Below are positions 1 to 10,372 of a stretch of 64,000 nucleotides of DNA, piece after piece; within the stretch, counting starts at the first letter, position 1, and each line of letters starts with the position of its first letter. A program made the translations under genes and the position numbers. The stretch is taken from the NCBI RefSeq assembly GCF_025998535.1, contig NZ_AP024233.1, positions 2,814,001-2,878,000 of the forward strand. The letters are read 5' to 3'. The notes beneath the pieces are model-generated. The model was given only the letters and a program-made list of their open reading frames with translations. It did not search any database and had not been told where the DNA came from. This DNA is from Desulfolithobacter dissulfuricans (GTDB lineage Bacteria > Desulfobacterota > Desulfobulbia > Desulfobulbales > Desulfobulbaceae).

Positions 1-1557
1 ATGAACCAGCAGCTCCGGGAGATCGAACTCACCTTTCCCATGCTCTACGATCCCCTGGTGGGTCGATCCAACAAGCTGACCCTGCTGGTCCTGCAGCTCA
101 ACTTTCTCACCAAGTACGGCCATTTCACCAGCTTTTGCAGCCTGCAGCAGCGTATCCGCCAGGACGTGGATGCGGGCATTGTCGAGCAGACAGTGACCGG
201 CCCTTATTTCTACGTCTGGGGCGCGGCCAATTTCATTGCCCAGGGAAAGAACGACCGGGCCCTGGAACTGCTGCTCTCCGGGTTCGATTCCTCCAACGCA
301 GCCCAGATCCCCCACATGCGCAGCCAGTTTCTCCAGTGGCTGGCCTATCTCCATGCCCTGCTCGGCAACCGGGCAGAGTCCTGTAAATGTGCCCTGGAAT
401 CCATGGAGCTGCGCCGGACAGCAGGGGGACCCTTCTACGAGGCCCTCAACCACATTGTCCTCGGGGCCGCCCATGCCCGGCTGGAGATGTTTGGCGAGGC
501 AAAAGAGCTGCTTGAAAAGGGCCGACGCCTGGCCACCACCATTCCCTCGCCCTACCTGCGGGCCGTCTCGCTCATGCACCACGCCTGGATCCATCTCCAG
601 GAAGAGCAGGAAGACAGCGCGGCAACACTGCTGCAGGAGGCCCTGGAACTCATGCACCGCCACGGCTACACCTGTTTCTGGACCTGGGAACCCAGGGCCA
701 TGAGGGAACTGCTGCAGTTCGCGGTCCGCCATGACCTGGAAGCGGAGTTCGCCGGCCACCTGGCCCGCGAGCGGCTCGACATCGCCTTTGACAGTCGGGG
801 CAACACCATCCCCCTGCTCCATTTTTCCATACTTACCGCCCTGACCATCCGCCAGCAGGGCCGTGAACTCTATACGGCCCAGTCCTTCACCCCGGCCCAG
901 CGCACCCTGCTGGGCATGCTGCTGGCCAGCCCGCACCGCCAGCTTGGCCAGGAACACATCCAGCTCGCCCTGTGGCCCGACAGCCCGCCGGACAAGGCCA
1001 GATCCAAGTTCGATACCCTGCTCATGCGGCTACGCCGGGCCCTGGGCTCTCGCCTCACCGTACCGGTGAAACATTACCTGAGTATGCAAAAAGGTATTCT
1101 CAGCCTGGAAAACTGCCGGGTGGACGCCGAGGAGTTCATGCAGCAGGCCTCCACCGGCCTGAGTCTTGTCTCCACGGAAAGCTGGTGGCAGGCCGGCAAT
1201 GCCTTTGAGCAGGCGCTTGGCCACTGGCCGACCACCACGGACTGTTTCGCCGCCACCATGCCGGGCAGCTACCACGACGGCCTGGTCAACCTGCTGACCC
1301 GGATCGGCCGGACCTGGGCCAGCTCGCTCGACACCATGCATCGCAGCCAGGACGCCATCTCAGTCCTGACCAGGATCCTGGCCCACGACCCCATGGATGA
1401 CCGGCTCATCGCCCTGCTCTACGGGCTCTATATCCGCAACAATGAAATGCTCAAAGCCAAGGAACTGCTCATTGACTACCGCCAGACCCTGCGCGATCTC
1501 GGGTACGACCAGGACCAGATCGACGACCTGCTCTTCGGTGTGGTTTCCAGAGGATAG
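1..1557 (+). CDS. TPR / winged-helix transcriptional activator (5' end probably outside window)
   Basis: The 518 visible residues have two parts. Residues about 1-270 are helical repeats of TPR/MalT type, with Ala/Leu/Gly spacing as in 'ALNHIVLGAAHARLEM'. Residues about 285-370 look like an OmpR/SARP-type winged helix ('LGQEHIQLALWPDSPPDKA' followed by 'LLMRLRRALG'), and about 375-515 like a bacterial transcriptional activator (BTAD) helical domain. Proteins built this way usually carry an N-terminal NTPase or sensor module. The frame is open from base 1, so the ATG at base 1 may be internal. It is probably a cytoplasmic DNA-binding activator with unknown target. It converges on the copper ATPase gene. 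Confidence 0.7.
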   Translation: MNQQLREIELTFPMLYDPLVGRSNKLTLLVLQLNFLTKYGHFTSFCSLQQRIRQDVDAGIVEQTVTGPYFYVWGAANFIAQGKNDRALELLLSGFDSSNAAQIPHMRSQFLQWLAYLHALLGNRAESCKCALESMELRRTAGGPFYEALNHIVLGAAHARLEMFGEAKELLEKGRRLATTIPSPYLRAVSLMHHAWIHLQEEQEDSAATLLQEALELMHRHGYTCFWTWEPRAMRELLQFAVRHDLEAEFAGHLARERLDIAFDSRGNTIPLLHFSILTALTIRQQGRELYTAQSFTPAQRTLLGMLLASPHRQLGQEHIQLALWPDSPPDKARSKFDTLLMRLRRALGSRLTVPVKHYLSMQKGILSLENCRVDAEEFMQQASTGLSLVSTESWWQAGNAFEQALGHWPTTTDCFAATMPGSYHDGLVNLLTRIGRTWASSLDTMHRSQDAISVLTRILAHDPMDDRLIALLYGLYIRNNEMLKAKELLIDYRQTLRDLGYDQDQIDDLLFGVVSRG

Positions 1558-1560
1558 GCC

Positions 1561-1591
1561 CCGGTGACCGCCCGGCACCACCGGTCACCGG
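1561..1591. terminator. Hairpin between convergent genes
   Basis: A 9-bp perfect inverted repeat, CCGGTGACC (1561-1569) and GGTCACCGG (1583-1591), lies between two converging stop codons. There is no clear T-run, so it is only a candidate bidirectional terminator. Confidence 0.4.
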
Positions 1592-1619
1592 ATCCCGACC
1601 GGAAAGCGGACGGTATCTG

Positions 1620-4589
1620 TTACCTATCTGGCCTGAAAAAACGCAGCCGGTTGGCATTGGTGACCACGGTCACCGAGGAAAGGGCCATGGCGGCCGAGGC
1701 GAACATGGGCTGGAGCAGCCAGCCGGTGAAGGGATAGAAGACTCCGGCAGCCAGCGGAATGCCCACGACATTATAGATAAAGGCGCCAAAGAGGTTCTGC
1801 TTTATATTGCGGATGGTGGCGCGGGAGATGGAGATGGCGATCCAGACCTGGGCCAGGGAATCCCGAGCCAGGGTGATATCGGCATTGTCGATGGCCACAT
1901 CCGTGCCCGAACCGATGGCGAACCCGGTATCGGCCCGGGCCAGTGCCGGGGCGTCATTGACCCCGTCCCCAACCATGCCCACCCGGTAGCCCTGCTCCTG
2001 GAGCGCCTCGACCACGGCCAGCTTATCGGCCGGCATCACCTCGCTGTGGACCTCGGAGATACCCAATTCCCGGGCCACGGCCTCGGCGGTGACCCGGTTA
2101 TCGCCGGTACACATCACCACCGTAACCCCCTTTTTCTGCAACGCCTGGACGGCGCCCCGGGAATCCTCCCGCACAGGATCGCGCAGGATCAGCAGGCCGA
2201 GAACCCGCCGGCTTTCGGCCAGCCATATGGGGGTCCCCCCGGCCGCTGCCTCCCGGCGGGCTGTTTCCTCCAGGTCTCCAGGCAGGGGAAGGTCCTGATC
2301 GCGCATGAAGAGGTGGCTGCCGAGCAGACAGGTCCTTCCCTGGATCTCACCCTGCACTCCCCGACCGGCAACGGCTGAAAAGTTCGTAACCGGCGCATTC
2401 TGGTTCTCCTCCCCTTCTCCGGCCCGGATAATCGCCTCGGCCAGGGGATGTTCGGATCCCTTTTCCAGGCTGGCGGCCAAGGAAAGAATGGTTTCCCTGG
2501 CTACCCCCGGCACGGGGAAGACATCGGTGACCTCGGGCCGTCCCAGGGTCAGGGTCCCGGTCTTGTCCACCACCAGATGCGTCAGCGTGGCCGCGCTCTG
2601 CAACCCGTCGGAGTTGCGGATAAGTACGCCCAGCTCGGCGGCCCGGCTGGTTCCCACCATGATGGCAATGGGCGTGGCCAGACCGAGTGCACAGGGACAG
2701 GCAATGACCAGGACGGCGATACCGGTGGTCAGGGCATAGGCCAGCCTGGGATCGGGAGCCACGGCCAGCCAGACCAGGAAGGTGAGGATGGCAAGAACGA
2801 TCACCACCGGCACGAACACCGATGACACCCGGTCCGCCAGCCGGCCGATGGGCGGTTTGGACATCTGCGCCCGCCGGACCATGGTGATGATATGGGCCAG
2901 TGTGGTCTCATCTCCCGGTCGGGTGACCCGCAGGACAAAGGAACCGGACCTGTTCATGGTCCCGCCGGTCACCGGATCGCCGACCCCTTTCTGGACCGGC
3001 AACGGCTCACCGGTAAGCATGGACTCGTCCACCGTGGACCGCCCCTCCACCAGCTCGCCGTCAATGGGTATCTTTTCACCGGGCCGCACCCGGATCAGAT
3101 CTCCGGGACCAAGCAGGGATACGGGCACGATCTTTTCCCGTTCACCCCGCACCACGGCCGCATCTTTCGCCCGCAGCCCGACCAGCGAACGGATCGTCTC
3201 GCTGGTGGTGCGCTTGGCCCGGATCTCCAGGGCATGGCCGAACTGGAGAAAGGCGAGTATCATCACCGATGCGTCCAGGTAGAGATGACTCTCGCGGCCG
3301 GGGATGAAATCCGGATTGATGATGATAATCACCGAGGCAATCCAGGCGGCCGCCGTACCCAGGGCCACCAGGGTATCCATGTTGGCGCTCCGGTGGCGGG
3401 CCTGCTTCCAGGCCGAAACATAGTACCGGCGGCCACTGAAATACATGGTGGCCAGGCAGACCAGGGCCATTCCACCCCAGAACAACTGGTTATCGCGGAC
3501 AGGGGGGAAAAGCCCGCTCATCTTGCCGGCCATGAGACCAAAGCCCACCAGGGCCGCCACCAGGGCCCGCTGCCATGAGCGGCTGATCTCGCGCCGGGTC
3601 TCCCGGGCCTCCCGGGCATAGGGGTCTTCCAGTTCCTCCTCGATCCGGGCCTGGATTCCATTATCCTCCAGCAGAATCAGGAGATCGGCCGGGTGGAGGG
3701 TGGTACGGATCCGGAGACCCTGTTCGCCGACCTCCACTTCGGCCCCGGGATCCCGGTCCAGGACCAGTTGCCGGGCCGCATCCCGGCGGGCGGGATCGGC
3801 CGGAAGAAGAAAAAAAGTGTCTGGGCCAGACCTGGCAGCCAGGGCCGCCTCATATCCCTGGTCCCGGATTGCCTGGACCACGGCGCCGGGATCACCACCG
3901 GTTACCCGGGCCCGCTTTTCCACCAGGTTGACGCTCACCCCGCTCACACCCGGGACCGAACGGGCCGCCGCCTCCACTTTGGCCACACAGGCGGCGCAGG
4001 TTATATCCCGAACCTCTATTTCATAGCTCCCATCATCGTCTGCCTTCCCGGTACCGGTGGCCAGGATGGCATCCCCCCCGGCCGGTTCGGCCGCGTAGCC
4101 GTGTTCACGGATGACCTGGAGCACCTCATCGAGGTTACCGCCTTGAACAAAAACCTTTTTCTCCACCAGATTGACCGCCACCTCCCGGACTCCGGGGACC
4201 GAGCGGACCGCCTGCTCCACCTTGGCCACGCAGGCGGCACAGGCCATATCCGAGACAAGAATCTCGTATTCCCGCGCCGCAGACCGGGCAGAACCGTTAC
4301 CGGAAAGAGAAGACGGTCCAGACGCCGGTTCCCCCATTTCCTTCAGGGGATGGGCCTCGTAGCCGGCCGCGCTGACTGTCCGGGCCACCTCACCGGGATC
4401 ACCGCCCAGGACCAGCAGGGAGCCTTTTTCCAGATCGACCTCGGCCCGACGGACGCCGGGCACGCTCTTTGCCGCTGTTTCCACGCTCTGCCGGCAGTGG
4501 CTGCAACTCATGCCTGCCACCGAAAACAGGTGCATGTCGGGTTCCCTGGTCTTTTCCATAATCTCCGTGGTCTCCTGGCTTTCTACCAT
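1620..4589 (-). CDS. copA: Copper-exporting P1B-type ATPase
   Basis: This 989-residue inner-membrane Cu(I) pump is complete. Three N-terminal heavy-metal-binding domains carry the copper pairs in 'GMSCSHC', '[12 protein letters not shown]' and '[12 protein letters not shown]'. A fourth domain-like stretch (about residues 255-330) has no cysteines. The catalytic core shows '[10 protein letters not shown]' (actuator), '[11 protein letters not shown]' (the CPC metal site in the membrane), 'DKTGTLT' (phosphorylated Asp), 'SEHPLAEAI' (the class HP motif) and '[11 protein letters not shown]' (hinge). The ATG at 4589 gives the longest product; ATGs at 4559 and 4535 are alternatives. Three intact plus one degenerate metal domain is more than the one or two common in bacteria. 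Assignment is confident; the exact start is not. Confidence 0.95.
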   Translation of the reverse strand: MVESQETTEIMEKTREPDMHLFSVAGMSCSHCRQSVETAAKSVPGVRRAEVDLEKGSLLVLGGDPGEVARTVSAAGYEAHPLKEMGEPASGPSSLSGNGSARSAAREYEILVSDMACAACVAKVEQAVRSVPGVREVAVNLVEKKVFVQGGNLDEVLQVIREHGYAAEPAGGDAILATGTGKADDDGSYEIEVRDITCAACVAKVEAAARSVPGVSGVSVNLVEKRARVTGGDPGAVVQAIRDQGYEAALAARSGPDTFFLLPADPARRDAARQLVLDRDPGAEVEVGEQGLRIRTTLHPADLLILLEDNGIQARIEEELEDPYAREARETRREISRSWQRALVAALVGFGLMAGKMSGLFPPVRDNQLFWGGMALVCLATMYFSGRRYYVSAWKQARHRSANMDTLVALGTAAAWIASVIIIINPDFIPGRESHLYLDASVMILAFLQFGHALEIRAKRTTSETIRSLVGLRAKDAAVVRGEREKIVPVSLLGPGDLIRVRPGEKIPIDGELVEGRSTVDESMLTGEPLPVQKGVGDPVTGGTMNRSGSFVLRVTRPGDETTLAHIITMVRRAQMSKPPIGRLADRVSSVFVPVVIVLAILTFLVWLAVAPDPRLAYALTTGIAVLVIACPCALGLATPIAIMVGTSRAAELGVLIRNSDGLQSAATLTHLVVDKTGTLTLGRPEVTDVFPVPGVARETILSLAASLEKGSEHPLAEAIIRAGEGEENQNAPVTNFSAVAGRGVQGEIQGRTCLLGSHLFMRDQDLPLPGDLEETARREAAAGGTPIWLAESRRVLGLLILRDPVREDSRGAVQALQKKGVTVVMCTGDNRVTAEAVARELGISEVHSEVMPADKLAVVEALQEQGYRVGMVGDGVNDAPALARADTGFAIGSGTDVAIDNADITLARDSLAQVWIAISISRATIRNIKQNLFGAFIYNVVGIPLAAGVFYPFTGWLLQPMFASAAMALSSVTVVTNANRLRFFRPDR

Positions 4590-4839
4590 GGTTTTTCCCC
4601 GAATCCGTGACGGAAAATTATCATTTCCCTGCTATCTATCTTGAGTCACTATTAAAAATAAAAATAATCAGAGGTGTTCCTTTTCACCCATAACAATGGA
4701 GCCGCCCTTCGGGAGCTGTACTTTCGCCGCATCCGCTGCGTCATCAACCCCTTGATAGAGCGTCACTCTAATCAATAGGCCTCTTCCTTGCGTATACGTA
4801 TACGGCGAAATTCCAGCTTCACGGACTCAGGATATTTTC
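4590..4839. promoter_or_regulatory. Intergenic region upstream of copA with two dyad-symmetric sites
   Basis: These 250 bases lie between the 3' end of the PPDK-like gene and the start of copA, both read leftward. Two symmetric elements stand out: a perfect 14-bp palindrome CGTATACGTATACG at 4791-4804, and an imperfect inverted repeat at 4752-4775 with arms TTGATAGAG and CTCTAATCAA around CGTCA. The part next to copA (about 4625-4675) is AT-rich and could hold the copA promoter. No typical CueR operator was recognised. Regulatory function is inferred from position and symmetry only. Confidence 0.35.
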
Positions 4840-7800
4840 CTAAATCGGCAGGATATGGACCTCTTCCCGCACCGGATGCATTCCGTCGATCACCAGTCCC
4901 TGGCGACCGTCAATGGAAATGGGATCGCCGAAACTGATCCGGTGGTTACCGATCTCGCAGTACTCCCTGGACTCATAGACCTGGAGGTCCCGGCAGCCGA
5001 CCACGCAGGTCTTTTCCAGCCGGGTGGCCACCACCGAGGCGTGAGAGGTCTGGCCGCCGCGTGAGGTGAGCAGCCCGTCGGCCAGGGAGATCTCCCGGAT
5101 ATCCTCGGGCACCGTATCCTGGCGGATGAGGATGAGCGGGGTTTCCGGGTCCCGGGCCCGAAGCTGCCGGATGTTGTCCTCGGTAAAAACCGCCCGCCCC
5201 GAGAGAGCTGATCCCGAAACCCCGATACCCTTGCCCAGCAAGGCCTTTTTCAGCGATTCCGTCTCCTCGAAGACCTTGAACCGTTCCTTTTTCTTGATGG
5301 TTATCATGTCCCGGGTCTGGAGGATGTAGAGATCATCGGGGGAGGGACTTTCAAAGGTGAATTCGATCTCCTGGGGGTTCCACTCCTTGGTGTAGACCAG
5401 GTCCCTGGCGATCTCCAGCAGCCGGGCGTAAATCTCGGGGAACCGCCGCTCCAGGGAATTTTCCACCGACCGGCCGTCCAGCTTGGCCTGTTCCACCGAC
5501 ACCGGGTAGCTCGTGACCAGGCCGGAGACGATGTCCTCGCCCTGGTCGCCGGGCGCATAGTCGCCCCACAGGGCCACCCGCCGCACCTTGCGATAGGGAT
5601 GGGCGGTAAAGAGAACCCCCGAGCCCGCCTGGGGCCCCAGATTACCGTAGACCATGGCCTGGACGATCACCGCCGTGCCCCAGTCGTCGGACACATCCAT
5701 GATCCGGCGGTAGTCCCGGGCCTTTTCCGTATTCCAGGACGCCAGGACCATCTCCACCGCCTCGATAAGCTGCAGCCAGGGATCATCGGGCACCTTGAAG
5801 CCGCTCCTGATCACCCGGTCGCGGTAGCAAAGAGCCAGCTCCCGCATCTGGTCGTCCGAGAACTCCCGTTTGAGGTGGACGCCGTATTTTTCCTTGTGAC
5901 CGTTCATAATCTCCTGGAACACATCCCGGCCCATGCCCTGGGCCATGGCCCAGGACTGGAGAAAGCGGCGGAAATTATCCCAGATGAAATAGGCCTGGTC
6001 GGGATGGAGGCTGACAAACTCCTCCACCATGTCCTCGTTGAGGCCCACGTTATGGATGGTGGTCATCATCCCGGGCATGGACATGGCAGAACCGGAACGG
6101 ACCGAGAGCAGCAGCGGCTGATCCGGATCACCGAAGGTTCTACCGGTGCGCTCCTCGAGCTCATTGATGGAGTCGCGCACCCTCCGCATGAATTCGTCCC
6201 GGGCCCGGCCAAACCGCTGAACCGCGGGCCAGCAGCGGAAGATCTCGGTGGTGATGATAAAGGCGGGCGGCACCGGCTTGTGATCATTGGCCAGTACCAT
6301 CAGGTTAAACCCCTTGTTGCCGAGATGGATCAGGTTATGGGTCCGCAGGTTCTCGTTGTAGAGCGAGCTGATGGTTTTTTCCGGGTTATAAGTCATGAGC
6401 AGATCCAGGGACTGCTCGTCGAGGATATCCTTCTGGGCCTCCATGGTCTGGATGATCCGGAGAATGAAGTTGTCCAGGTGCTGGAGCCCGAAGGTGGAAG
6501 CGATCAGGTCACGGAAAAAGGACTCGGACAGCCGGTGAACGCTTGCGACCAGGTCTTCGTCGTCCCACAGAGAACGGTAGCGGGTCAGGAGGTTTTCCTT
6601 GCCTATCTGCGGGATGATGATCGAGAGGTTGTTCTGGTGTACATTGGTGTAGTAGGCGTAGATGATGTCCTTGACCCCCTCGGACAGACCGCGGACAATG
6701 TCCAGGTGCTGGGTGTAGGTGAACCGCTTGATACCGATGGAGGAGGAGAGGAGGCTTGCGTAGGTGTCGAGCCTCCGGCTGGTGATGCCGTCCACCTTGA
6801 GGGCCCGCAGGTAGAGGCGAAGGCAGCGAACGATACGGAAAAAGGTGGCCTGGGTGATGAATTCCAGGTTGATGGTCTGGGAGAGTTTTTCCAGGTAGAT
6901 GTTGGCCAGGTTCTCCAGCCGGAAGGTCAACCCCAGGGCATCGAACTTGCGCTCGGAATAGCGGCCGTACACCGACGGGATGTCCACGGCGATATGGCGC
7001 TTGTAGTATATCTCCTCGCGCGGCTCGAACCGCTCCGGACTGAGGATGATCTCCTTGAGACGCTCCAGATGGGTGAGCAGGGCATCGAGACAGTGGTAGG
7101 CGTCGCAGTTGTCCAGGATCTCCAGCAGGTCCTCCATCTCGGGAAAACCTGACCGGGCCGCATGGCGCAGCTGGTTCCGCAGTTCCTGCATGCCCAGATT
7201 GTACTTCTGGTGCAGGAGCTTGAACATCCGGACCAGGAGTTCAAACCGGCGCCGCTCCACCGCTCCGATATCCTGCTGCTGTTCCAGCCAGGACCACCGC
7301 TTCTGATCCTGCCACTGGAGGAGATCCTGCATGGAGTCAAAACGCAGCTCCCGGCGGATTCGCAGGGTCAGCCGGTGCATGTCATCGACAAAGGGGCCGC
7401 TGGTTTCCACCTGGCTGAGCACCTCGTCGGGCAGAAACGGCCGCAGGACCTTTTTGTCCAGGGTGGACCAGAAGGTGAAGATGGCCTTGATGAAGTCGAC
7501 GATGAGGTTGGAGGACTCCACATGGCTCTGCTTGCGGAGAAAATGAATCAGCCGGTCGCGCCGCTTGTGGACCTCGTCGAGCTCGGTGGAGACCTCGCGC
7601 AGCTCGCCCTCGGCCCCGATCTCGTTGAAAAAGACCGGCATCAGCTTGGTGAACTGCTTGGCCAGGTTGTAGATCGGGGAGATGGGGTGGTTGAGCAGCT
7701 CGGTGATATCGCGCTGGAAGAGGTCGGTATCCTTGACGCAGGTTCCGGAGAGCTTGATATTGATGATCAGGGCGGAAAACAGGGTGGAGCACCACTTGGG

Positions 7801-9099
7801 CTCCTGCATGATCAGGTTCAGCCAGACCCGGATATTGGCCAGGTGGGCCGGGTTGGTGATCGGCTGCCAGTCCTCGTCCACCCCCCGGACATTGGCATAC
7901 TGGAACCCGAAACGGACCGCTTCCCACAAAAACGCCTCCACCAGGCGCGAGTTGCCGCGTTTGAACACCTCGCCGCCGATAACCTGGATACACTGGAGCG
8001 AAGTGTGCGGGTACTTGCGGACATTGGCCTTGAGCAGTTGAAAGGTGGTGACAAAAAACTGCTCTATTTCCTCAAACGACTGCTTCCGGATGAGCTGAAC
8101 CAGAGAGCGGTTTATCTCGCGCAGGGTCTCCTCGTGGATCAGGTAGAGTCCGGCGGTATCCATGATCCGAAAGAGAAAGACCAGTTTCCGGTTCTCGATA
8201 AAGGCGCGTCCCTGCTCATCCCCGGGCAGTTCGCGGGCCAGACGCCCGGGAATGGCCCGGTAAAGCCGGACGATATCCATATGATTGGGCAGTTCGAGGA
8301 TGGCCCGCAGGGCCGCCAGGGGATCCGGGTCGATATCGATCGCCTCCAGAGTGGCCAGGTGGCGGCGCATGGTATCGTGGGATATGGCCTCCAGCAGCGA
8401 GCCCGCCTCCCAGTTGTCGCAGAAGCTGCCGCACTGATTGATGAACCACGGCTGCGGATCCTCTTCGCTGAGCCAGTAGCGGTAGTTGAGCTGCAGCACC
8501 TTTTTCATCAGCCGGGCCATGGGCGCATAGTCGAAATCCACGCCCCCCTGGCCGGCGAACGAGACCAGGCGCAGGGCCATCTTTTTCATCGGATGATGTC
8601 CCTGGACCATGTACATCATCACCTCGGGGCTCAGGATCTGGTCCAGTTGTTCCAGCTTCTTGAAATAGCTGTTGAGCACCTCCTGGTAGCGAGCCAGGCC
8701 CGGCGGGTCCATGGCGGTGAGCAGCTTGTCGGTATAGGCGAGCATTGCCTCCATGATCTGCCCGGCCAGCTTGCCGTAGCGGCGACTGTCGGCCAGGGCC
8801 TCGAGAAAGATGGAGGTGAAGAGAGCAAAGGCCTGCGGTCCCTGCCCGTGTTTCTGGTAATGGACCAGATTCTTGAGCACAAAGGCACGCAGCTCCGGGA
8901 TGATCAGGGTCCAGTTGCGGTAGGGATGGCTGATCTCGTAGAGCAGATTTTCCAGTTTACCCGATATCCCATGGTACCTGCGGACAATGTCGAGCAGGAC
9001 CTGGTATTCCGGCCTGATGGTCACCTCGCCGGCGGTCTCGGCCAGGTTGGCCTTCAGGGCATCGGATTCTATGGGGTCGGGGACAAGCGGTGTATTCAT
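4840..9099 (-). CDS. Large pyruvate, phosphate dikinase-like protein without the C-terminal TIM barrel
   Basis: The product is 1419 residues. About residues 920-1300 form a PPDK/PEP-synthase ATP-binding domain: 'HLGNKGFNLMVLA', then 'VRSGSAMSMPGMMTTIHNVG' near residue 1005, close to the classical PPDK signature. About residues 1310-1400 form the phosphohistidine swivelling domain, 'TSRGGQTSHASVVATRLEK', with the phosphorylatable His near residue 1352. The protein ends there, so the PEP/pyruvate TIM barrel of true PPDK is absent. The first 900 residues are mostly helical and not recognised. It should be able to phosphorylate its swivelling His from ATP; the acceptor is unknown. It stands alone with no kinase or phosphatase neighbour. 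The class is confident, the substrate is not. Confidence 0.8.
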   Translation of the reverse strand: MNTPLVPDPIESDALKANLAETAGEVTIRPEYQVLLDIVRRYHGISGKLENLLYEISHPYRNWTLIIPELRAFVLKNLVHYQKHGQGPQAFALFTSIFLEALADSRRYGKLAGQIMEAMLAYTDKLLTAMDPPGLARYQEVLNSYFKKLEQLDQILSPEVMMYMVQGHHPMKKMALRLVSFAGQGGVDFDYAPMARLMKKVLQLNYRYWLSEEDPQPWFINQCGSFCDNWEAGSLLEAISHDTMRRHLATLEAIDIDPDPLAALRAILELPNHMDIVRLYRAIPGRLARELPGDEQGRAFIENRKLVFLFRIMDTAGLYLIHEETLREINRSLVQLIRKQSFEEIEQFFVTTFQLLKANVRKYPHTSLQCIQVIGGEVFKRGNSRLVEAFLWEAVRFGFQYANVRGVDEDWQPITNPAHLANIRVWLNLIMQEPKWCSTLFSALIINIKLSGTCVKDTDLFQRDITELLNHPISPIYNLAKQFTKLMPVFFNEIGAEGELREVSTELDEVHKRRDRLIHFLRKQSHVESSNLIVDFIKAIFTFWSTLDKKVLRPFLPDEVLSQVETSGPFVDDMHRLTLRIRRELRFDSMQDLLQWQDQKRWSWLEQQQDIGAVERRRFELLVRMFKLLHQKYNLGMQELRNQLRHAARSGFPEMEDLLEILDNCDAYHCLDALLTHLERLKEIILSPERFEPREEIYYKRHIAVDIPSVYGRYSERKFDALGLTFRLENLANIYLEKLSQTINLEFITQATFFRIVRCLRLYLRALKVDGITSRRLDTYASLLSSSIGIKRFTYTQHLDIVRGLSEGVKDIIYAYYTNVHQNNLSIIIPQIGKENLLTRYRSLWDDEDLVASVHRLSESFFRDLIASTFGLQHLDNFILRIIQTMEAQKDILDEQSLDLLMTYNPEKTISSLYNENLRTHNLIHLGNKGFNLMVLANDHKPVPPAFIITTEIFRCWPAVQRFGRARDEFMRRVRDSINELEERTGRTFGDPDQPLLLSVRSGSAMSMPGMMTTIHNVGLNEDMVEEFVSLHPDQAYFIWDNFRRFLQSWAMAQGMGRDVFQEIMNGHKEKYGVHLKREFSDDQMRELALCYRDRVIRSGFKVPDDPWLQLIEAVEMVLASWNTEKARDYRRIMDVSDDWGTAVIVQAMVYGNLGPQAGSGVLFTAHPYRKVRRVALWGDYAPGDQGEDIVSGLVTSYPVSVEQAKLDGRSVENSLERRFPEIYARLLEIARDLVYTKEWNPQEIEFTFESPSPDDLYILQTRDMITIKKKERFKVFEETESLKKALLGKGIGVSGSALSGRAVFTEDNIRQLRARDPETPLILIRQDTVPEDIREISLADGLLTSRGGQTSHASVVATRLEKTCVVGCRDLQVYESREYCEIGNHRISFGDPISIDGRQGLVIDGMHPVREEVHILPI

Positions 9100-9225
9100 G
9101 TGTCACCTGAGCGTGCATATAGAGGCAGGAAGATAGACAGACGACAGACCTTCTGAGTGTATCACACTTCCTGCCCCCGGGGCAATCGCATCTTCAGGTG
9201 CGCCACCGATCCGTGGCCGGACCGT

Positions 9226-9690
9226 TCAGGGCCTGATTGCCCGGACCCGGCCCTTTTTCTTCGGGATATAGCGTCGCTCCGGATCGCAGTTATCATCCAG
9301 CTCCCAGGTTCCAACCCGGCCGTCCTGATCCGGCTCATCGGACCAGTAAGTGCCGTCAACCTGGAAATCACAGTCACCGTTCTGGTGAAGGTCAAAAATC
9401 ATGTAAAGTTCGTAGAGCTCTGTCACCGTGGGCAGGCGCCAGTCGGAGTAGCCCGCAGTCATGAGGCCGGCGACATGGGCCTGGGCCTGTTCCAGAGACC
9501 TGAAGGTCTTACTTGCCTCGACCTGCCACATTTTTCCGCTCCGGATATCGACGCAGGCGCCATTGCCCAAATCTTTGAGACGCTGCCCCGAGGGCAGGGA
9601 CAAGCCGGTCACCTGCGGCGACGAAGGTGCGCTGCAGCCAGCCAGAGCGAACGAGAGTACCAGTCCGGCCAGGATCGTGTACAGTTTCAT
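9226..9690 (-). CDS. DUF1566 (Lcl-like) lipoprotein
   Basis: This 154-residue exported protein starts with a lipoprotein signal, 'MKLYTILAGLVLSFALAGCS', with the lipobox cysteine at residue 19. The mature part has the DUF1566 signature: 'SGKMWQ' followed by 'DWRLPTVTELYELY' and a C-terminal region ending 'GRVRAIRP'. Such domains are common in Desulfobacterota envelope proteins; no activity is established. The ATG at 9690 is chosen because it opens the signal peptide and follows a GGGAG ribosome site. An upstream extension would only add non-signal residues. Confidence 0.75.
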   Translation of the reverse strand: MKLYTILAGLVLSFALAGCSAPSSPQVTGLSLPSGQRLKDLGNGACVDIRSGKMWQVEASKTFRSLEQAQAHVAGLMTAGYSDWRLPTVTELYELYMIFDLHQNGDCDFQVDGTYWSDEPDQDGRVGTWELDDNCDPERRYIPKKKGRVRAIRP

Positions 9691-9773
9691 AAAAACATCT
9701 CCCAGGAAGTGCGTTGCGGAACCCCGGGTCAAGGATCCCTGTTGTACCGGAGCCCTGACCGGGCAGCGGCAGT

Positions 9774-10367
9774 CTATCTTTCAAGCCCCAGCAGGGCCCG
9801 AACCGCCAGGATACAGTCTTCCAGTCCGGACCGGTTCTTGTAGACCCGGGAAATCATGATACCACCCTCCATGATGGCCACCACGGCGGTGGCCAGGGCC
9901 GGGGGAGGTATGCGACTGGCAAGGAGACCGTCCTCGCAGGCCTGCCGGAGATTCTTTTCCAGCAGATCGCTCCAGGAGGAAAACACCTCGCGGATTATCC
10001 CGGCAAAGCGGGAGTTCGTGTCCGTCATCTCCAGGGCCGTATTGCCAAACAGGCAGCCACCGACGAAATTCGCCTCCTGCATCAGATCCATGATCACCCT
10101 GCAGGAGTTGACCACCCGGGACAGGGGATCTTCGCCCTGGAGGGATTCTTCCAGAATCTGGAAAAACTCGTCCCGGGCATCAAGGAGCACCGCCAGACCC
10201 AGGGCCTCCTTGCTGGGAAAGTGGTAATAGAGGTTCCCTTTCTTGACCCCCGTGGCCTCGATGATGGCATTGATGCTGGTGTTCTGGAAACCGTGGAGGG
10301 TGAAGAGTCTCCGACTCTGCCTGATGATATGTTCGCGAGTGACCTCGCCTTTTCGTTTCTCATTCAT
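9774..10367 (-). CDS. TetR/AcrR-family transcriptional repressor
   Basis: The 197-residue protein has the N-terminal TetR helix-turn-helix at residues about 8-55 ('REHIIRQSRRLFTLHGFQNT', 'GVKKGNLYYHFPSKEALG') and a helical ligand domain with 'GGCLFGNTALEM', as in the LmrA/YxaF-type C-terminal family. The ATG at 10367 is preferred over an in-frame TTG at 10391 because the TTG lies inside the operator. A perfect dyad with arms TACCAA/TTGGTA sits 6-21 bases upstream, pointing to self-repression. The ligand is unknown. No efflux or reductase target gene is adjacent. Confidence 0.85.
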   Translation of the reverse strand: MNEKRKGEVTREHIIRQSRRLFTLHGFQNTSINAIIEATGVKKGNLYYHFPSKEALGLAVLLDARDEFFQILEESLQGEDPLSRVVNSCRVIMDLMQEANFVGGCLFGNTALEMTDTNSRFAGIIREVFSSWSDLLEKNLRQACEDGLLASRIPPPALATAVVAIMEGGIMISRVYKNRSGLEDCILAVRALLGLER

Positions 10368-10372
10368 TTTTT

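Noticed and set aside
5599-9156. Two long plus-strand open frames (about 517 and 664 codons) opposite the PPDK-like gene
   Set aside because: They are mirror frames of a real high-GC gene; their composition is unlike protein families and they have no ribosome sites or recognisable motifs.
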